The notes under the pieces were generated by a model that worked only from the letters and a program-made list of their open reading frames with translations, did not search any database and was not told the DNA's origin. A stretch of DNA of 10,440 nucleotides from a bacterium (GTDB lineage: Bacteria > Patescibacteriota > Minisyncoccia > Minisyncoccales > JANBVM01), in NCBI GenBank assembly GCA_030591065.1, contig JAUVBU010000018.1, positions 1 through 10,440 of the forward strand. Direction: 5' to 3'. Position 1 is the stretch's first letter. Each line of letters begins with the position of its first letter. This document shows, piece by piece, positions 5,804 to 10,440 of the stretch. Made by a program: the position numbers and the translations under genes.

Positions 5804-7327
5804 TTATTTAACGTTAATCTTCTTGACTATCAAGTCTTTGGCCGTCATTTCTTTTGGTTTTTTAATGTCAAGTAATTTTAATATAGTCGGAGCAATACTA
5901 GAAAGGCTTCCTTTTCTTAAGATATATTTTTTATCAGAAACAATTATAAATGGAACTGGATTCTTAGTATGTTCCGATAAAGGTTCGTTTGTTTTCAAAT
6001 CAATCATCTCTTCAGCGTTCCCGTGATCAGCAGTTATTAAAACAACACCATTTTTAGCCTTAACAAGCTTAACAATCTTTCCGACACATTCGTCTACAAC
6101 CTCTACGGCAAAGATTGCAGCCTTTAGGTTTCCGGTATGTCCAACCATGTCTGAATTAGCAAAATTTATAATAATTACCTTGTGTTTATCTAATTTTATT
6201 GTTTTTAATACTGCTTTTGTTGTTTTTAATGCAGACATTTCAGGTTTTAAATCATAAGTTGCAACCTTGGGACTTGGAATAAGAATTCTATCTTCTTTTT
6301 TAAACGGTTTTTCTATCATTCCGTTTAAAAAATAGGTAACGTGAGCATATTTTTCTGTTTCCGATATTCTTAATTGATACAGTTCTTTTTTACTAAGAAC
6401 TTCACCTAAAGTTTTTTCTACTTTTAGTTGTGAAAGGACAATAAGGGCAGATAATTTTTTATAGTATTTTGTCATACAAACAAAAGATAAGCTCTTTCTT
6501 TTTCTTTTAAACCCTGAAAATCTTTTTTCGGTAAAAGCCATTACTAATTGCCTAGGACGATCAGAACGATAATTAAAAAAAATGGCAGAATCTCCACTCT
6601 TAACACCTTCAAAACCGTCAACAATAATAGGCTCGATAAATTCGTCTGTTTGACCTTTTTTATATACTTGATTAATACCAGCTAATACTGTTTTCGCTTT
6701 TAGTCCCTTAGCTTCGGTTAATCCCAAATAAGCTTTCTTCGTTCTCTTCCATCTATTATCTCGATCCATAGCATAATAACGACCTATAACTGTTGCTATC
6801 TTTCCTGTTTTATACTTTTTAATTTGTCTCTCTAGCCTCTTAATATGTTTTGTGACTGACTTTATAGGGGTATCTCTTCCGTCCGCAAAAACATGAATCA
6901 TTACCTTTTTTAGATTGTGCTTCTTGGACAATTTCAATAAAGCATAAAGATGATTTTCATGAGAATGAACTCCCGCGTCTGACAAAAGACCCATCAAATG
7001 AAGCGTAGAATTATTTTTTTTAATATTCCTAACCGCTTTTAAAAGGGCAGGGTTTTTAAAAAAATCCCTGCTTTTAATCATCTTATCGATTCTAATAACG
7101 TTTTGAATTACAATCCTACCTGCTCCAATATTGAGATGACCCACTTCAGACCCTCCCATCATTCCCTTATTTAAACCAACATGAACTCCCGAAGCCTCTA
7201 ATTCAGTATAAGAGTTTTTCTTTTTTAAACTATCAATATTGGGAGTTTTAGCTAAAAGGATAGCGTTCCCTTTTTTACGAGAACTGACTCCCCAACCATC
7301 TAATATAATTAAAACTAATGGATTCAT
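5804..7327 (-). CDS. gpmI: 2,3-bisphosphoglycerate-independent phosphoglycerate mutase
   Basis: GpmI interconverts 3- and 2-phosphoglycerate using two Mn ions and a phosphoserine intermediate. It belongs to the alkaline phosphatase superfamily. Visible signatures: ILDGWG with metal ligand D10; SEVGHLNIGAGR with catalytic S60; SDAGVHSH (H121); FADGRDT (147-153); GRYYAMDRD (182-190); FNYRSDRPRQL (251-261); SDMVGHTG (D393, H397); TADHGNAEE (D434, H435); and SEHTKNPVPF (H453). Its 507 residues match the usual length of about 510. One residue is odd: the loop before the nucleophile usually reads MGNSEVGH but here is MGGSEVGH, with Gly59 for Asn. The ATG at 7327 follows eno after 16 bases, so the enzymes for two consecutive steps of glycolysis are made from adjacent genes, probably on one transcript. 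Confidence 0.97.
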   Translation of the reverse strand: MNPLVLIILDGWGVSSRKKGNAILLAKTPNIDSLKKKNSYTELEASGVHVGLNKGMMGGSEVGHLNIGAGRIVIQNVIRIDKMIKSRDFFKNPALLKAVRNIKKNNSTLHLMGLLSDAGVHSHENHLYALLKLSKKHNLKKVMIHVFADGRDTPIKSVTKHIKRLERQIKKYKTGKIATVIGRYYAMDRDNRWKRTKKAYLGLTEAKGLKAKTVLAGINQVYKKGQTDEFIEPIIVDGFEGVKSGDSAIFFNYRSDRPRQLVMAFTEKRFSGFKRKRKSLSFVCMTKYYKKLSALIVLSQLKVEKTLGEVLSKKELYQLRISETEKYAHVTYFLNGMIEKPFKKEDRILIPSPKVATYDLKPEMSALKTTKAVLKTIKLDKHKVIIINFANSDMVGHTGNLKAAIFAVEVVDECVGKIVKLVKAKNGVVLITADHGNAEEMIDLKTNEPLSEHTKNPVPFIIVSDKKYILRKGSLSSIAPTILKLLDIKKPKEMTAKDLIVKKINVK

Positions 7328-7343
7328 TTTTTTTGGTTAAAAT

Positions 7344-8603
7344 TTATAATTTTAATTTTTGTTCAATTTTTAAAAGCCTATTATATTTTACTAATCTTTC
7401 TCCCCTAGCTGGAGCTCCTGTTTTAATAAAGTCAGCTCCTATCCCTACTGCAAAATCAGCAATGAAGTCGTCGTTAGTTTCTCCAGATCTGTGAGAAACC
7501 ATAATTTTCCAACCAACCTCTCTAGTTAACTTAACTGCTTCGAAAGCTTCAGATACCGTACCAATTTGATTTATCTTCAATATCATAGCGTTAACAGCTT
7601 TCTTTTCAATTGCCATCTTTATTCTTTTGGGATTAGTAACTAAAAGGTCATCACCTATTATTAAGGCTTTCTTATCAAGTTTTTTAGTAATTTTTTCAAA
7701 ACTATCCCAATCATCTTCCGCAAAAGGATCCTCTATAGCCACAATTGGGTAGCGAGAAACTAGTTTTGAATAATATCTTAATAGTCCTTCTTTCGTGAAA
7801 ACACCCAACTGCATTTTATATTTCCCTTTTTCAAAAAATTCGGAAGCAGCTACATCTAAAACAATCTTAATTTTATTTTGATAATTCAGTTTTTGAGCAG
7901 CTAATAATATCAAACTCAAAGCTCGTTCTGGCATAAAAAGTGGTGGAGCAAAACCCCCTTCGTCTCCCAGGTTTGTGGCTTGCTTCCCATATTTTTTCGA
8001 AAGAATAAGTTTTAACTGATGATATATTTCTGTTGCAACTCTTAAATTTTCAGAAAAAGACTTCTCCTTAAGAGTAATCATAAATTCCTGAATATCTAAT
8101 TTATTTCCCGCATGTGCTCCCCCATTAATAATATTAAAAGAGGGCAAAGGCATTTTATTTTTAATTCCAGCTATCTTATAAGTATTTTTAGATATTTTTT
8201 TTACATATTGAAATAATTCTAATCCAGAAGAGATAGCTGCAGCTCGGCAAACAGCCAAAGAAACCGCACAAATAGAATTACCACCCAAACGAGACTTATT
8301 TTCAGTACCATCAATCCTTATCATTAAGTCGTCAATTTCTTTTTGTAAACGAACATCTTTTCCTTTTAGTTTTGGTAAAATAATCTTCTCTATATTTTTA
8401 ATAGCTTTTAGTACTCCTTTGCCGGAATATCTCTTACCACCATCTCTTAGCTCAACAGCTTCGTGTTTTCCAGTCGAAGCTCCTGACGGCACAGAGGCAT
8501 TGAAAGTTCCGAACCCTGTTTTAACTCCAACCTCTATCGTCGGATTTCCTCTTGAATCTAAAATTTCTCTGGCCTCAATATTTTTAATTTTGAAAGATTT
8601 CAT
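7344..8603 (-). CDS. eno: Enolase (phosphopyruvate hydratase)
   Basis: Enolase dehydrates 2-phosphoglycerate to phosphoenolpyruvate with two Mg ions. The N-terminus AREILDSRGNPT (11-22) and the loop PSGASTG (39-45) are diagnostic. H164 in GGAHAGN is a substrate contact. LGDEGGFAPP (212-221) has the general-acid Glu215; VLDVAASEF (D250), IEDPFAEDDW (E291) and GDDLLVTNP (D318) give the three Mg ligands. K343 in ILKINQIGT is the catalytic base, and SHRSGETNDDFIADFAVG (370-387) is the C-terminal family signature. At 419 residues it is slightly shorter than most bacterial enolases but nothing essential is missing. The ATG at 8603 is 6 bases after the flavoprotein stop and gpmI follows after 16, so it is in the middle of a tight operon. 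There is no ribosome binding site of usual kind before the start. Confidence 0.98.
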   Translation of the reverse strand: MKSFKIKNIEAREILDSRGNPTIEVGVKTGFGTFNASVPSGASTGKHEAVELRDGGKRYSGKGVLKAIKNIEKIILPKLKGKDVRLQKEIDDLMIRIDGTENKSRLGGNSICAVSLAVCRAAAISSGLELFQYVKKISKNTYKIAGIKNKMPLPSFNIINGGAHAGNKLDIQEFMITLKEKSFSENLRVATEIYHQLKLILSKKYGKQATNLGDEGGFAPPLFMPERALSLILLAAQKLNYQNKIKIVLDVAASEFFEKGKYKMQLGVFTKEGLLRYYSKLVSRYPIVAIEDPFAEDDWDSFEKITKKLDKKALIIGDDLLVTNPKRIKMAIEKKAVNAMILKINQIGTVSEAFEAVKLTREVGWKIMVSHRSGETNDDFIADFAVGIGADFIKTGAPARGERLVKYNRLLKIEQKLKL

Positions 8604-8609
8604 AATAAA

Positions 8610-9530
8610 TTATCTTTCTAGCTTTTTTAAATAATTAAAAGCAGCTAAAGCAGACTTAGCTCCTTCGCCACAAGCAGTTATAATTTGCTTAAATTGCCCT
8701 ATATTAACGTCTCCAGCGGCAAAAAGGCCAAGAATTTTAGTCTGACAAGTTTCCGCTTCTATCTCTACCTCATCTCTATCGTTAAGAATGTTTAAACCTT
8801 TAACAAAAGATGTGGCAGGCTGTAGTCCAATTTGAACAAAAACTCCCTCCACTGGTAATATTTTTTCTTCTTTAGTTTCTCTGTTTTGATAAACAATTGA
8901 ATTAACAAATTTATCCCCTCGAATTTCTTTTAGAGCCGCCATGGTAATTATTTCTGCCCTCCCAGTTTTTTCTACTGCTTCCTGATTTTCTTTATCTGCT
9001 CTAGCTTCAGAGCCATATTCTAAAATATAAATTTTGTTAACAATATTAGATAGAAATAAAGCTGTCTCAAAAGCAGAGTTTCCTCCTCCGATAATAGCTA
9101 TATCTTTACCGGAAAAAATAGGTCCGTCACAAATACTACAATAACTAACTCCCTTTCCAATAAATTCCTTTTCTCCAGTTACTTCTAGTGGTCTGGGGTC
9201 TGCCCCAGAAGCAATAACCACTGCTTTTGCTTCAAACTTATCATTCTCTTTAGTGTAAACAAAAAAAGTATCTTCAACCTTCTCTATTTTTATAACCTCT
9301 TTTCTTTCAATATTAATCTCCTGTTTTTTTAAGTGACTTTCTAGTTTTTGGATTAGGTCCATACCAGAAATTTCCTCAAACCCAGGAAAGTTTTCAATAG
9401 TTACTGCTTTTTTAGCTATTTGCCCTCCAAAATCTTTAGTAACTAAAAGAGTGTTTAGTTTTTGCCTAGCAGCATAAATTCCAGCTGTAATACCAGCTGG
9501 ACCACCACCAATAATAATTAGTTCGTACAT
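8610..9530 (-). CDS. trxB: Thioredoxin-reductase-like flavoprotein with AhpF-like nucleotide domain
   Basis: This 306-residue FAD enzyme should pass electrons from a nicotinamide cofactor to thioredoxin or a similar dithiol protein. The FAD motif GGGPAG is at 8-13, the redox disulfide CSIC at 131-134 (in YCSICDGP), the nucleotide-binding motif GGGNSA at 148-153, and the second FAD motif AAGD at 271-274 followed by FKQIITACGEGAKSAL. Classical NADPH-type TrxB has HRRxxxR after the second beta strand of the nucleotide domain; here the segment is YILEYGSEARADKENQ (168-183). The acidic E171 and the ARADK pattern recall AhpF, whose corresponding text is LEFAPEMKADQ and which uses NADH. GVFVQIGL (229-236) and the tail also look AhpF-like. 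There is no AhpF N-terminal domain and no ahpC here. The fold is certain; cofactor choice and partner are inferred. It lies between nnrD and eno. Confidence 0.9.
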   Translation of the reverse strand: MYELIIIGGGPAGITAGIYAARQKLNTLLVTKDFGGQIAKKAVTIENFPGFEEISGMDLIQKLESHLKKQEINIERKEVIKIEKVEDTFFVYTKENDKFEAKAVVIASGADPRPLEVTGEKEFIGKGVSYCSICDGPIFSGKDIAIIGGGNSAFETALFLSNIVNKIYILEYGSEARADKENQEAVEKTGRAEIITMAALKEIRGDKFVNSIVYQNRETKEEKILPVEGVFVQIGLQPATSFVKGLNILNDRDEVEIEAETCQTKILGLFAAGDVNIGQFKQIITACGEGAKSALAAFNYLKKLER

Positions 9531-9542
9531 AATTATATAAGT

Positions 9543-10412
9543 TTAATGTAAAACCTTGGGAATAGCTTTTATTACCTCTGTAGCTAATAACCCTTCCTTA
9601 GATTCTTGAGCAGCTAATTCTCCTGCTTTTCCGCTGATATAGGTTGCCGCTTGAGCAGCTTCAAAAGCGCTTATTCCTCGGGCTAATAATGCTCCACAAA
9701 TTCCAGCTAAAACATCACCAGTTCCACCTACCGACATATAAGGGCTCCCAGTTTCATTTAAAGCCACATCTTCACCATTAGAAATAATATCTGGCTTTGC
9801 TTTTAATAAAATTGTTGTTTGGAGTCTTTTAGCTTCATTTTTTACCATTTCCACTTTTTCAGCAGGAGAAAGATTAAAGACTTCCTTTTTAGTTAAAATG
9901 AAAAATTCGTGAGAGTGTGGAGTAATTAAAAATGGCTTCCCTTTAATTACTTCTGGGTTATTTCCTAAAGCATGAATGGCATCAGCATCAATAACAACTG
10001 GAACTGAAACCTTTTCAAGATATTTTAAAATTACTTCTTTGGTTTCTTTACTTCTTCCAATACCACCCCCAATAACTACAGCTGTATTTCCCCTAGAAAC
10101 AGCTTTAGCTGACTCTGTAGTTGAAAGAAGGGTTGCTAGGTGACTCTTATTCAGCCATTTACCTTCTAGGGCGTAAGCTGCTAAGTTTGGAGAGAAAGAG
10201 GCGATAATATCTGCTGCCCTTTTAGGAGCAAGAACATTAACCATATCTGCTCCAGAGTTAAATGCGGCCATAGCAGATAAGGCTGGTGAGCCAGAATAAA
10301 ATTCTGAACCTCCAATAACTAACAAAAATCCGAAATCATACTTTCTATAATAAGTTGATTTTTCTCTTTCTTTATAAATTTCACTTAATATTTCTTTAGT
10401 TACTTGGATCAT
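9543..10412 (-). CDS. nnrD: ADP-dependent (S)-NAD(P)H-hydrate dehydratase, single-domain
   Basis: NnrD repairs hydrated (damaged) NADH and NADPH by dehydrating the S-form with ADP. It is a ribokinase-fold protein of the YjeF C-terminal family. Seen here: an N-terminal glycine-rich segment VIGGSEFYSGSPALSAMAA (32-50); VIGGGIGRS (113-121); IDADAIHAL (141-149); ITPHSHEF (163-170), where most members have TPHxGE; and SVGGTGDVLAG (227-237) with catalytic D233 in the phosphate-binding loop. Length (289) fits the dehydratase domain alone. Bacterial genes often fuse it to the YjeF N-terminal epimerase (NnrE); that domain is not present, and only 28 bases lie upstream, so it could be a separate gene off the window or absent. 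The flavoprotein gene follows after 12 bases. A link with redox-cofactor upkeep alongside glycolysis is plausible but inferred. Confidence 0.93.
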   Translation of the reverse strand: MIQVTKEILSEIYKEREKSTYYRKYDFGFLLVIGGSEFYSGSPALSAMAAFNSGADMVNVLAPKRAADIIASFSPNLAAYALEGKWLNKSHLATLLSTTESAKAVSRGNTAVVIGGGIGRSKETKEVILKYLEKVSVPVVIDADAIHALGNNPEVIKGKPFLITPHSHEFFILTKKEVFNLSPAEKVEMVKNEAKRLQTTILLKAKPDIISNGEDVALNETGSPYMSVGGTGDVLAGICGALLARGISAFEAAQAATYISGKAGELAAQESKEGLLATEVIKAIPKVLH

Positions 10413-10440
10413 AATAATATAATTTATTATTTATAAACTA
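10413..10440 (-). other. A/T-only leader region before nnrD, cut by the edge
   Basis: These bases are almost wholly A and T and contain -10-like words such as TATAAA on the minus strand, but any -35 would be at or beyond the window edge. No ribosome binding site is seen before the nnrD ATG. It is not possible to tell whether transcription starts here or reads in from a gene further upstream. Confidence 0.3.

Noticed and set aside
5823..6026. Plus-strand open frame opposite the end of gpmI.
   Set aside because: Antisense shadow of metal-binding motifs of GpmI; the hydrophobic look comes from Lys/Asp-rich codons read backwards.
8419..8634. Plus-strand open frame opposite the start of eno.
   Set aside because: Antisense to the enolase N-terminal signature and crossing the intergenic junction with no start signals.
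9192..9209. A perfect GC-rich hairpin, TCTGGGG and CCCCAGA around four bases, which could look like a terminator or RNA element.
   Set aside because: It lies inside the flavoprotein gene, encodes the conserved Ser-Gly-Ala-Asp-Pro-Arg-Pro segment in frame, and has no T-run on either side.

Overview
The window is a compact, AT-rich stretch of core bacterial metabolism in which every recognisable gene lies on the minus strand, so transcription runs from base 10440 towards base 1. Gaps between genes are mostly under 20 bases, several genes overlap, proteins are rich in Lys, Ile and Asn, and nearly all starts lack a Shine-Dalgarno motif. All genes read full length with TGA as a stop (iscR ends in TGA inside an ATGA overlap with iscS), so the standard bacterial code fits. 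The style suits a small-genome anaerobic or fermentative bacterium, possibly Candidate Phyla Radiation/Patescibacteria. That placement is an inference from style and gene content; no 16S or ribosomal marker is present.

Layout in transcription order. (1) 10412-5804 is a tight run of nnrD (NAD(P)H-hydrate dehydratase), a thioredoxin-reductase-like flavoprotein with AhpF-like nucleotide-binding features, eno (enolase) and gpmI (cofactor-independent phosphoglycerate mutase). It joins lower glycolysis to nicotinamide-cofactor repair and redox supply. (2) 5691-5500 is a small single-cluster ferredoxin with its own plausible promoter. (3) 5423-1145 is a sulfur-trafficking operon: an Rrf2/IscR-type regulator, IscS-type cysteine desulfurase, IscU scaffold, MnmA and ThiI. 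One desulfurase thus sits beside its three classical users: Fe-S assembly (IscU), s2U34 in tRNA (MnmA) and s4U8 in tRNA (ThiI). (4) 1101 to the left edge is an incomplete gene for a secreted thioredoxin-like domain (CPHC) fused to a CcdA/DsbD-like membrane electron conduit; its C-terminus is off the window.

The clearest regulatory signal lies between the ferredoxin and iscR: a perfect TTGACA -35, an 18-base spacer, a TATATT -10, and directly downstream a perfect inverted repeat (12-base arms around one base, extending to 14) that matches the core of the E. coli IscR type 1 site in register. It would cover the start of transcription, so autorepression of the isc/tRNA-thiolation operon is the simplest reading.

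I see no mobile element, CRISPR array, tRNA or rRNA, and no stretch over 300 bases without a gene. I found no wholly new system. The most distinctive points are the extended sulfur operon with its operator, the thioredoxin-CcdA fusion, the AhpF-like reductase, and the near-absence of Shine-Dalgarno motifs.
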